From Basidiobolus meristosporus CBS 931.73 (lineage: Eukaryota; Basidiobolomycota; Basidiobolomycetes; Basidiobolales; Basidiobolaceae): 64,000 bases of DNA. Every line of letters begins with the position of its first letter. Position 1 is the stretch's first letter. The translations under genes were made by a program, and so were the position numbers. This document shows, in pieces, positions 10,699 to 21,718 of this stretch. Under the pieces are notes generated by a model that saw only the letters and a program-made list of their open reading frames with translations, did not search any database and had not been told where the DNA came from. The stretch spans positions 97,639-161,638 of the forward strand of contig MCFE01000122.1 in the NCBI GenBank assembly GCA_002104905.1, read 5' to 3'.

Positions 10699-13600
10699 CA
10701 ATGTCTACTACTGCTATTACTGGAATTTTTCCGTATGCTGAAAAGCTGGATGGATCTAAGTACCAAGTGTGGAAGGTGAAGATGAAGATGCTGCTACAAG
10801 AAAGAGGCCTTTGGGATATTTGTCATGGGAGAAGAACACCCTCCTAAAAATGTGGGAGAGGAAGCCTTGAAGTACCAGAAGAAAGAACAAAGTGCCTTTA
10901 ACTGCATTTGCCTTAATGTTAAAGACAAATTGCTAATTCAATGCTAAAGAGCAAAAACAGCAAAGAATGCCTGGAAGGCATTAGAAGACACCTACCAGTC
11001 ATGTTCAGCTGCTAGGTAAATGTATCTGAGACAAAAAATCTTTACCACAAAGATGCTGCCAGGAGAAGAAATGAAAAATCTAATTAACAGAATTACCCTG
11101 CCGGTAGATGAGATGGAATCTGTGGGTGTACCAACTACTGATGAAGATGTGACAGTTACTATCCTGAATAGCCTGACAGACAGGTTTCAGGGCCTTGTAT
11201 CAGCCCTAGAGTCCAGAACTGAAGATTTGACCTTAAATTACGTATATGGAAGGCTCCTGGATGAAGAATTAAGAAAATCAAGCGCAAATAAGCAGGAAGA
11301 AGAAAATGCTTTAATAAGCAATGATAACCCACAAAGGAGGTACCCAAGACCCTACAAAGGCAACAGCAACCTGTTTTGTAACAACTGCAAAAAGAAAGGA
11401 CACACATCAGACCAGTGTCTCAGAAAAACAATAATCAGTAAAAGAAGCCTGAATATGGAAATGCTACAACAGCTGAAGATAGACTATTCATATCTGCACT
11501 AAATATGACCACAAACAAGGATTCTCAGATATGGTATATTGACTCTGGAGCATCTCAACACTTTACACACCAAAAAGAACTTTTTACCCAATATCAAGAA
11601 ATTTCAAATAAGAAGGTTTTCATGGGTGACAATAGAGCACTTGATGCAGTGGGAGAAGGAATTATCCAAGTAAACCTAAGAAGCAGTGAAGGAAGCCATA
11701 CACTGACTTTCAAAGAAGCACTCTATGTACCAGGAATAGCCAAGAACCTACTATTTGTAAGCAAGGCCACTGCAGTAGGACTCAGTTTCAGCTTTGACAA
11801 TTCTGGATGCAAGATCACTAATCAAAATGGTGCCCATATTGCTTTGGGTATCAGAGATCAGAATCTATACAAGCTGACTTACATTCCATCATATTTGGAA
11901 TCCAATATAAGTAACTTAAATGATGAAACACCAACGCTTTGGTACAGGAGATTTGAGCACATTAATTTTGATTATTTGAGCAAAATGATCAAAGATTAGC
12001 TAATTTCTGGAGTAAAATCTGATTGCTCAGCTAATTTGAAGCGCTGTGAAGTCTGCATATATTGGAAACAAGTCAGACAATCATTCAAGAGCTCTGGGTT
12101 AATCAAAACTAAGAAAAAATTAGATCTAATTCACTCAGATCTGTGTGGACCTATGCAAGATTTATCCTTAAGCGGGATGAGGTATTTAATCACTTTTATT
12201 GATGATTATACAAGATAAACATAGGTCTACTTCATGGAGAGAAAGGAAGAAGCTCTGTCTAAGTTCAGGGAGTTTAATGCCATGGTGGAGGGAGAAACTG
12301 GTGAAAAAATCAAGAAAATATGCTCACAATGGCGGAGAATATACCTCAAAACTCTTCATCCACTGCTGCAAAATTCATGGGATAAAGTACGAGACTACCG
12401 TACCATACTCCCCACAGCAAAATGGAGTAGCAGAGCGTGCTAATAGATCAATAATTGATATGGCAAGATATATGATCCATGATCAAAAATTGTCCTATGA
12501 TTTTTGGGCAGAATCAGTTGCAACTGCTGTATATCTTAAAAATAGGAGTTATAACAGAATACTTTGTGATTCTACTCCACTTGAAGCATGGTATGGATAC
12601 AGACCAAGTGCAGAACATCTAAGAATATTTGGGTGTACAGCACATGCCAAGAAACTGCCCGGAAATCAGTCAAAATTTGAGCCAAAAAGTGTAAAATCCA
12701 TATTTTTGAGCTACTGCAATGAGAGTAAAGCATACAGACTCTGACAATACCAAAGCAAAGAAGCTAATCAAGTCCAGGGATGTGTTGTTTGATGAGAAAT
12801 TAAAATTTTTGCAAAAAAGGATATCAGATGATGACAAAAATCTGATCTTAAATCCACCAATTGTTAGGATTGAATCAGAGCAAAACAATGAAAGTTTTTT
12901 CACTACAGTGTACTCTACAGCCATGGTTCAGCCAGAATCAGTGCCTAGGAATATCCCAGAAGTGATCATTTCAGTATCAAATGCCCAGAGATCCAATTGG
13001 ACAAGAAATAGCCCAAATTACTATATCAATGAGGGTACAAACTTAGCCTATGCCTATTCAGTCCATATTGATGAGCTCCAGATTGTAAAAGAGGCCCTAA
13101 ATAGCCCTCAGACAAAGTTTTGGAGATCTGCAATGACTGAGTAATATCAGGCCCTGATGGAAAATCAAACTTGGGACATAGTCAAATTACCAATCAACCA
13201 AAATCTATTGGATGCAGATGGGTCTTCAAGACAAAATACAAGGTTGATGGTACAATTGAAAGATACAAAGCAAGACTTGTAGCCAAAGGATACTCTCAAA
13301 CAAACGGACTTGACTATTCTGAGACCATTGCACCAGTAGCCAAGTTTAATTCCATCAGATTAATATTGGCTATTGCAGCCAAATATAAGCCTTTTATTCA
13401 TCAAATGGATATAAAAGCTGCATTTTTGAATGAAAAACTTAATGAGGAGGTGTATATGGACCAGCCTGATGGGTTTGTTGACCAAGATAACCCCCATTTG
13501 GTCTGCAAGCATAAAAAGTCACTTTATGGTCTCAAACAATCACCAAGAGTTTGGTATTGCAAGATAGATTCTTATTTGGAATCTTTGAGTTTCAAAAGGA

Positions 13601-14640
13601 GTAATGCTTACAATGATGTATACTATAAGCCAGATGGAGCAAATCCAGCTCTATTAGCTCTATATGTGGATGATCTTATTATAGCAGCCAAAAACCTAGA
13701 AACATTGGAAGAGACAAAATCCAGCCTATCTAAGGAGTTCATGATGTCTGATCTAGGAGAACTCAGTTACTACTTATGGATTAAGTTCTCCATAGACAGA
13801 AGTACCCAGACTATCACCCTAAGCCAATCCAAGTATATATTAGATATACTAAAGAATTACCAAATGGAAGACTGTAAACAGCAGCTACCCCAATGGAGAC
13901 AAACCTTAACTTGGTCAAAACTCACCAAATCAAGAGAGCTTGATGCTGTCTGATAGCCCTGACTTTCCTTATCAATCTACGATCAGCAGTCTGATGTATA
14001 TCATGCTTGGACATGTCCAGATATCTCATATTCAGTGGGAGTTGTCAGCCAACATAATCAGAGCTATGGATCTGATTATATTGCAGCAGTTGAGGGGATT
14101 TTTAGATACTTAAAAGGAACTGCTGATATCTGCTTAAGATACACCTATAAGGATTCAGAACAGGATCTTGTGGGATACTCTGATGCTGATTGGGGACAAA
14201 ACTTGGAAGACAGAAGATCTACCACAGGATACATCTTTCTTTACTGCAAAGGAGCAATTTCATGGAACTCAAGAAAGCAACCAACCATAGCACTTTCTAC
14301 CACAGAGGCAGAGTATATGGCAGCCTATGAAGCTACAAAAGAGGCAATGTGGCTAAGAAAGCTTTTCAAAGATTTAGGCCTATGTCAAAAAAAGCCTATT
14401 ACTTTATTTCAAGATGATCAAGGATGTGTACAATTAGGTAGAAATCCAACTTTTCATGCTAGAACCAAGTACATAGATATTAGACATCATTTCATACATG
14501 AAGCTATAGAGAATAACTTAGTTAGCTTGGTTAACTTTCCTACAGATGAGATGATTGCAGATATACTTACCAAACCATTAGCTAGAGTCAAATTTGAATA
14601 TCTTAGGTCAAAATTAGGACTAGTCAATATGAACATTTAG
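10699..14640 (+). pseudogene. copia gag-pol, interrupted by frameshifts and stops
   Basis: Gag starts at ATG 10699 (MSTTAITGIF). It carries a frameshift near 10817 and stops near 10945 and 11015, and ends with a zinc knuckle (CNNCKKKGHTSDQC) near 11380-11420. A TAA at 11500 closes gag. Pol starts in another frame at ATG 11505 with protease (WYIDSGASQH). Integrase follows (HSDLCGPM; PYSPQQNGVAERANRS near 12400) with several breaks. RT (13171-13953) contains KSIGCRWVFKTKY, FIHQMDIKAAFLNE and LYVDDLIIAA. RNase H (14035-14640) contains GYSDADWG, STTEAEYMA and the final LTKPLARVKFEYLRSKLGL. The RT and RNase H parts are the best preserved. No intact polyprotein can be made. Confidence 0.85.
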
Positions 14641-14651
14641 CTAAGTGGGAG

Positions 14652-14992
14652 TGTCGTAAAAATTTGTATTTACACCTAAATACTCACATAACTTAGTCAC
14701 TTTATCATTACATTCATATCCTAGAAAATACTGACCAAATTCCTTGTCAAGATTTACTTGAGATATTTTCACCAAAATACCAGGTACCCAGAACATGAAA
14801 ATTCTCAAAGTTGTCCAAACAGCCCCAAACTTTACACATGCTCTTGGGACCTTCCTTAACCTATTCTATATGTTCGTTATGTCAAGACCAGGTAAAAGTA
14901 TAAATACTTTTACATTCAATAAATCATTAAGTGAAAACCACATGATCTACTTGTTCTCCCAATCACTTCCAATATCTCCAAGACTCTTACAG
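14652..14992 (+). repeat. copia 3' LTR
   Basis: It starts TGTCGTAAAAATTTG directly after AAGTGGGAG and matches the 5' LTR through the CCAATATCTCCAAGACTCTT end. The exact right end is uncertain by about 10 bp because the junction with the host copia is ambiguous. Confidence 0.75.
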
Positions 14993-17881
14993 TACAGCAG
15001 CATATAGAGCTAATAGAACTGGACTTGCTCTATCTGACATATAGCATATACTATAGTCAGCAATATTTCTTTTGAATCTCAAAGATTCCAAATAAGGATC
15101 TATTTTGCAATTCCAGGCTCTTGTTGATTGTTTGAGTCCATATAGTGATTTTTTGGGCTTGCAGACCAAATGGGGTTATCTTGGTCAGCAAACCCATCAG
15201 ACTGGTTCATATAAATGTCCTCATCAAGTTCTCCATTCAAAAATGCAGCTTCTGCATCCATTTGATGTATAAACAACTTATATTTGGCTGCTATAGCAAG
15301 TGTGAATTGGATGGAATCAAACTTGGCTACCAGTGCAAAGGCCTCAATATAGTCAAGTCCTTTTGATTGAGAGTATTCTTTTGCCACAAATCTTGCTTTG
15401 AACCTCTCAGTTGTACCATCAGTCATGTATTTTGTCTTAGAGACCCATCTGCATCTAATTGATTTTTGGTTGACTGTTGACTTGACCAAGTCCCAAGTTT
15501 GATTTTCCATTAAGGCCTGATATTCTTCATTCATCACAGATCTCAAAACTTTGTCTGAGTAACTCAGGCTATTTCTTGTCCAGTGGGATCTCCATGCATT
15601 TGATATGGAAATGATCACTTCTGGGATATTTCTGGGTACTGCTCCAGGGTGAACCATTGATGTAGAGTCCTCTCAAGTGAGAATATTCTTGTTGTTTTGC
15701 TCTGATTCAATCCTGTCAATTTGTGGACTTGAGATCCAATTTTCATCATCATCTGACATCATTTTTTGTGAATGTATTGAATTTTCAGCAAGCAGCACAT
15801 CCTTGGACTTGGTCAGCTTCTTTGCTTTGGGATTGTAGAGTTTGTATGCTTTACCCTCATTGCAGTAGCCCAAAAATATGTGGTTTACACTTTTTGGCTC
15901 AAATCTTGGCTGATTTCCAGGCAGTGTCTTGGCATATGCTGACACTCAAATATACTTACATGATCTGCATGTGGTTGGAGTAGAATAAAAAAGTATTCTT
16001 CTATAACTTCTATTTTTAAGGTAAACAGCTGTGGCAACTGATTCCACAAAAAAACCAGAGGATAATTTCTCATAATGGGTCAGAGATCTTGACATATCAA
16101 TTGTTGCTCTCATTGCACATTCTGCTACTCCATTTTGCTGTGGGGAGTATGGTAAAGTAGTACCTTGCTTTATCCCATGAGCTTTGCAGAGGTGGATGAA
16201 GAGTTTTCAGGTATATTCTTTGCCATTTTCAGAGCATACCATCTTGATTTTTCATCGGTTTTTCTCTCCACCATGGCTTTGAGCTCCCTGAGCAAAGATA
16301 GAGCTTCATCCTTTCTGTCCCTGAAGTAGACCCATGTGTATCTTGTATAATCATCACAAATCAAACCAAATATAATATCCCACCTACGGATAACTATGCA
16401 TAGGTCCACACAGATCTGAGTTAGTTTGATCTAGTTTCTTCTTAGTTTTCATTAATCTGGAGCTCTTGAACAGTTGTCTGGCTTATTGCCCATATATGCA
16501 GGCTTCACAGTGCTCCAAATAAGCTGGGGGATCAATTGCTACTCTGGAAATTAGCTGATCTTTGATCATCTTGTGCCAATGATCAAAATTGATATGTTCA
16601 AATCTCCTGTGCCAAAGCATTGGTGTTTCTTCATTCAAGCCATCATATTGGCTTCCAGATACTATATAATATAGGTCAGCTTGTACAGATTTTGATTTCT
16701 AATGCCCAAAGCAACATGAGCACCATTTTGATCAGTGATCCTCCATTCAGAACTATCAAAGCTGAAACTGAGTCCTTCTGCTGTGGCCTTGCTTACAGAC
16801 AGTGGGTTTGTGGCTATTTCAGGTACATAGAGTAGCTCTTTGAAGGTCAGTGTATAGCTTTCTTTACTGCTTCTAAGGTTTACTTGGATAGTTCCTTCTC
16901 CCACTGCATCAAGTGTTCTAATGTCACCCACAAAAACCTTCTTGATTGAAATTTCTTGATATTGGGTAAGAAGTTCTTTTTGTTGTGTAAAGTGTGAGAT
17001 GCTCCAGAGTCAGTACACCATGTCTAAGAATCCTGTTTTGTAGTCATAAATAGCTCAGATATGAATAGTCTACCTTCAGTTGTTGCTAAGTTTCCATATT
17101 CAGGTGTTTTCTGCTGACTATCTCACTTTTCAAGCACCAGTCTGATGTGGGTCCTTTCCTTTTGCAGAAGCTGCAAAACAGGTTGGTATTATCTTTAAAA
17201 GGTCATGGGTATCTGCTTTGATGGTTTTCATTGCTTAGTAAAGCATTTTCTTCTTGCTTCTTATTGGTGCTTGATTTTCTTAATTCTTCATCCAGGAGCC
17301 TTCCATATACACAATTTAAGGTCAAATCTTCAGTTCTGGCCTCTAGGGCTGTTACAAGGCACTGAAACCTGTCTGTCAGGCTATTCAGGATGGTAACTAT
17401 CACATCCTCATCAGTAGTTGGTATGACCACATATTCCATCTCATCCAGCAGCAGGGTGATTATATTATTTAGATTATTAATTTCTTCTCCTGATAGCATC
17501 TTTGTAGTAAAGAACTCTTGTCTGAAATACATTTTCTTGGCAGCTAAACATGACTGGTAGGTGTCTTCTAATGCCTTCCAGGGACTCTTTGCTGTTTTTG
17601 CTCTTGAGCATTGAATTAGCAGTTTGTTCTTGACATTGAGGCAAATGCAGTTAAAGGCACTTTGTTCTTTCATCTGGTACTTCAAGGATCTCTCTCCCAT
17701 GTTTTTAAGAGGGCATTCTACTCCCATGACAATATCCCACGGTCCTCTTTCTTGAAGTAACAACTTCATCATCACCTTTCATACTTGGTAGCTATATCCA
17801 TCCAAGCTTTCAGTAGACAGAAAAATTCCAGTGATAGCAGTAGTAAACACTGCAAAGAGTGACACCTTGGGGCTTATAACA
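14993..17881 (-). pseudogene. copia gag-pol, minus strand, upstream half of the interrupted copy
   Basis: Reading right to left: gag (17850-17170), with the MKLLLQERGPWDIVMG and LEDTYQSC blocks. Next come the zinc-knuckle/protease region (about 17160-16650), the integrase region around 16630-16080 broken by frameshifts, a linker, and then RT from 15657 to 15000. RT contains IHQMDAEAAFLNGELDED and stops at LLALY, just before the YVDD catalytic loop, where the plus-strand copia has inserted. The YVDD part resumes at 10326. Many stops show it is dead. Confidence 0.8.
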
Positions 17882-18230
17882 TGCTGCCAGAATCTTGGAT
17901 ATATTGGAAGTAATTGGGAGATCAAGTAGAGTATGCGGACTTCACTTAATGATCTATTGAATGTAAAAGTAGTATTGATACTTTTACACAGTATTGGCAT
18001 AACAAACACATAGAATAGGTTGATGAAGGTCTCAAGAGCATGTGTGCAAAGTTTGGGGCTGTTTGGATAACTTTGAGAATTTTCATGTTCTGGGTACCTG
18101 ATATATTGGTGAAAATATTCCAAGTAAATCCAGACAAGGAATTTGGTCAGTATTCTCTAGGATTGGAAGGTAATGGTCTCAGTGACTAAGCTAGGAGAAT
18201 ATTTAGGTGGAATTTTATACTTCTACAACA
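17882..18230 (-). repeat. copia 5' LTR of the minus-strand copy
   Basis: In element orientation it begins TGTTGTAGAAGTATAAAATT at 18230 and ends CCAAGATTCTGGCAGCA at 17882, followed by the primer-binding-like TGTTATAAGCCCC. It is diverged from the LTRs at 10327 and 14652 but clearly of the same family. Confidence 0.8.
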
Positions 18231-18331
18231 TGCAAAAGGTCAATTTTTCCACACTGCTGCCATTTTGATAGCCTCATTGCAGGATCCTGATGGCTGGCCC
18301 ATATTAGATCCAATCATGTGACTTATTGCCT
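18231..18331. mobile_element. terminal remnant of another CACTA-like copy
   Basis: The run GCCTCATTGCAGGATCCTGATGGCTG...CTTCATAGGG parallels the confirmed end at 26690-26759 (GGCCTCATGGCAGGATCCTGACAGCTG...TTTTTCATAGGG). Only about 100 bp of the element's transposase-side end remains: its other side was removed or displaced by the copia element whose LTR ends at 18230. Confidence 0.55.
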
Positions 18332-18617
18332 TCATAGGGTGAGTGTGAGACATCTTTTGGCCTGCCTGAGTATTTGAAATATGGAAAATACAGTGATAGC
18401 TCAGAAGTAGAAGACTCACCAATGAATTGTGAGCCTAACTTCCCTCACAACAGTATCCTGCAAGAAACCTGCAAACCTCCATATGCAACAAGATATCACC
18501 TGTGGAAAAAATGCCAATCATACTCTATGGAGCCAAGTGAGCCCAGTAATCCACTCAACAGTAAAGGATGTGATGTTGTGGCCCATAAAGTGATGTGTTT
18601 TCACTAATATCAGTAAT
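18332..18617 (+). pseudogene. tnp2 transposase, internal piece of the split older copy
   Basis: The plus-strand reading LPEYLKYGKYSDSSEVEDSP and onwards matches residues around SEYGMQSDSSDKEGSL of the better copy. It ends at the codons for NISNG, exactly where the 18621-24110 element has inserted. The same gene resumes at 24111. Internal frame problems show it was already degenerate. Confidence 0.75.
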
Positions 18618-18620
18618 AGG

Positions 18621-18640
18621 CCCTATGAAAAATAATTTGG
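18621..18640. repeat. left terminal inverted repeat
   Basis: The motif CCCTATGAAAAAT heads the element; its inverse closes it at 24110. The next bases (AATTTGGTCCCAC) also match the termini of the copies at 2670 and, inverted, 26759. Confidence 0.8.
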
Positions 18641-19261
18641 TCCCACGGATGGATCTGGACCAGATCATACGTCAAGATCCCGTTTAGAGACCATCATAAT
18701 AACAGCAGCTTGGAATTAGTGACCTTCCTGACAATCTTATAACAAGATCATGACGATGTTTTGCAAGTTTTACAGCCAAATAAAGGGATAAAGCATGACA
18801 ATTTTTGATTGGTGCTGTGACAATATTTGCATGGCATTGTTGCGGTTTTTCAGCACGCTATTACTATTTTGAGTGGATCCAGTTGCATGCACACCTGCCG
18901 CAATTGACATACTTCTATCACCTTGACTTTATGGCGTTTTGGTGTGATACTTGCAAAGTTGCCATATACCTTGTACTGCTGGTGGCATATACATCTTGCA
19001 AACATATGCTTGGTTGTTGCCACTTTGGCCAGGAATACCTCCTGAATATCCGCAAAGAACTTCTTGGTACTTAGCCAATATATTTCTTCTCCCTGCTAGA
19101 TTCTAGTCCCCCTTATAGGTGCACTCTGGCTCTTGTTTGTGTGAACTCTGTATTGAATGGTGTAGAAGTTGGCTTGTGACCACAAGAAATCTGGCATATC
19201 TTGGTGGAGTTTTCCTGATAAAAATTAGTTGCTTGTTGCACCCAACCCAACTTTGCATTAC

Positions 19262-21496
19262 TTACCTGATTACCCACACATTGGGGCTGCTTAGCTTCTT
19301 AATGCCATAGGCATAGGTGTCTCCATGTGCACATTTGTCCTCAGTATTTTCCAACTCTTTCTGGCTGTTGTCCATGTGCCAACTCATCACATCCGTGATG
19401 GACTTGAAGGTAATATTCTTGATGAGATTGGGATATGGTAGTACCTGCAACTTGACTTGTCTTCCTATCTCCCCACACATCCGCTCCATAGGAAACTCCC
19501 AAAAGGTGAAGCAAGGCCCAATATTCTCCACACACCATGCAAGATGGGGTAGAGAATGTATACAGTAGCAGCAGAGACCTACGCATTCAGCTTTATGTTT
19601 GTAGTATAGCCGCTCAAATCCCATCACAAACTCCTCACACAACAGCTGTAGATGCATCAAGTTGCCATTGGTGATCTGCTTCTGGATAAATATTCCTACA
19701 ATGTCCACATATGACTCCCAATGCTTCCAATGTACTCTTGGTAGGAATGGCTTCAGAACACCACTTGAATAAATACATGTCCAGCTCATCCAGTCTTTGC
19801 ATTTGTATTGTTGCATATGCATATGAATATTAATTGGAGCCCATGAGAAGTACTTAGGGTAGCAGATACTCTGTAATATCTTGCCAATTCTTTCAAACTT
19901 CTCCAGCATCTTGAAGGGCTCATTTAGCTTGAAATGCCCCATGTACAACTTGGTCATCAGTAAAGGGGTATTGTTGAAAAGCAAATGCATTGCTCCCAGT
20001 GGAAAGCTTTTGCTCCAACAGATACCCTCTATCTTAAGTATCTCCGGTTTCCAATTGATTCCATATTCTGGCCAATGGCTTATAGCTTGCCAACTATGCT
20101 GCAATTGCATGCTTACTTCTGTATGTTGTCTCTGTAGAAAGATGATGTTCTTAGTGCTGGTGCTTGGGTAATAATAATGTGTGTGAGTTATGGAGTAAAT
20201 CCCCTGGATCTCACATATTTGACAGCAATACTTGCCATTGTGCCCGGAAAAACCTGCTATCTTGCTGATGGCTGGGGTATCTCCAATGCAGATAATAATA
20301 TGCAATTATACATGATGGCCATTTACCGTTATCCCACTGGAAAGCATACAAAATTCATTCAGCAATGGATACAGGTAGCTATCCAGGTTGGACGGGGATT
20401 TAGGCCCAGATACCAGTGAGACTAGCATCAGATTATTGCTTTGATACCGTAAGATGGGCGGCAGATTCAGAATGATGAGAATCAGTGGCCAGCAGGATTT
20501 GCTGGTAGAGTACTTGTTTAATGAGAATCCATCAAGTGCTAAAGCAAAGGCATGGTCATACATACCTTCAAAGTAGCCCTTGCTTCTTAGCTGTTTGTAA
20601 TGTTTGCCATCAAATATATTGGATATGTTTGCACTTGATTGATACTGAGTGCAGTACTGTATAGCTTTGCAATATTTGTTGGACTGTATCAGCTTCCTCA
20701 GACAGGGTATGACTGGAATATGTCCGGAGTGTGACCAATGTTTTCCCTCAATGGTGGTGGATTCCTGACAGTTTGGACATGTTGCAATGGTAGCATTTTT
20801 GGATGTGAATGCCATGCAACTGTTAACACATGCTGGAATCAAGACAGTCTCTAGATCATATGATGCCAGCAGCATGACGGTTGTCCACTTGTACCATGTA
20901 CATGGTAAGTTGCATCCCGGTATGATTTTGGCAAGAAGTAGTAATAAATCCTCAAAGCCCCCATTACTGATATTGGTGGAAACGCTCCACTTCTCTAGCC
21001 ACAACATTACATCATTCACCAGTAGATGGATTACTAGGCTCACTTGGCTCCATAAAGTATCCTTGGCATTTGTTTCAATGGGTGTTGTCTCATTGCATAT
21101 AGGGATTTGACCAGGCTCATACGTGGTACTGTTGTAAGGGGAGATAGGCTCAAAATCCACCAGTGAACCTTCTTTGTCAGAGCTATCACTCTGCATGCCA
21201 TATTCAGAAGGCTGAGGTGAGCCTAAAGGTGTCACAAACTCACCTGACTCAGTCTGCGCAAGGTGACAAAGACGGCCAGGTGCCAATATAGAAGTATCAA
21301 CTGGCCAGCAAGATAATGTTGGTACAGTAGTGACCAATGAATGGTCAAATATGACTTGGGTGGCAAGACACTGGCCATAATCCTTGTAATACTTCCTATG
21401 CTGTCTGCATGCTTCATGGCTGAGTGGCTTGCCACAATAGCCACATGGTCTTTTTTCTCTTCTCTTATGGTGTTGAGTCAAAGTAGTCTTGTCCAT
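19262..21496 (-). pseudogene. tnp2/CACTA-type transposase, 744 codons with a single internal stop
   Basis: One continuous frame runs from ATG 21496 to the stop at 19262, interrupted only by TAA at 20306-20308. The sister copy at 5250 has AAA there, so one substitution broke it. The N-terminus has a CGYC...H...CRQH zinc-finger-like motif (residues ~18-33). A CPNC pair stands near the middle, followed by the tnp2 catalytic-region motifs LDGFSLNK, SGPKSPSNLDSYL, GDTPAISK and GHNGKYCCQIC, then a long C-terminal helical region ending SSPNVWVIR. Transposases of this family cut at the element ends in the nucleus. Divergent to it, 222 bp away, lies ORF2. If the stop is suppressed or the read is wrong, this would be an active enzyme. 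Confidence 0.85.
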
Positions 21497-21718
21497 GGGG
21501 CAAACAGTTTGACCTTCAACAACGTAATACTATTATATCACTTTTTGGTCAATACTCATGTGAACTTAATACAGTCTTGTATTTGAGACATTGCACCTAC
21601 ATGAATGTAAGATTCAATGATGACCCACCATAGTAAGCATTATTAATAAAGTTGTGGCACCACATACACATGTATATGTAACACTATTTCCCCTTTGGTT
21701 TGACTCATTTCCATATAT
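21497..21718. promoter_or_regulatory. shared intergenic region between the two divergent transposon genes
   Basis: These 222 bp separate the transposase ATG (21496, minus) from the ORF2 ATG (21719, plus), and the equivalent region is retained in the decayed copy (3843-4087). It is AT-rich, with TATATAT-like stretches close to the ORF2 start. A bidirectional promoter is inferred from gene layout only. Confidence 0.5.

Larger units (their letters stand above)
10327..14992 (+). mobile_element. full-length Ty1/copia retrotransposon (degenerate), inserted in another copia
   Basis: This 4.67-kb element has an LTR at each end (10327-10669 and 14652-14992). A primer-binding-like GGTTATGAGCCCC follows directly after the 5' LTR and AAGTGGGAG precedes the 3' LTR. 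The internal order is gag, protease, integrase, RT, RNase H, which defines copia. The LTRs are nearly identical over their last two thirds but differ at about a dozen sites in the first 130 bp, so the insertion is not recent. It interrupts the RT gene of an oppositely oriented copia copy. Confidence 0.85.
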
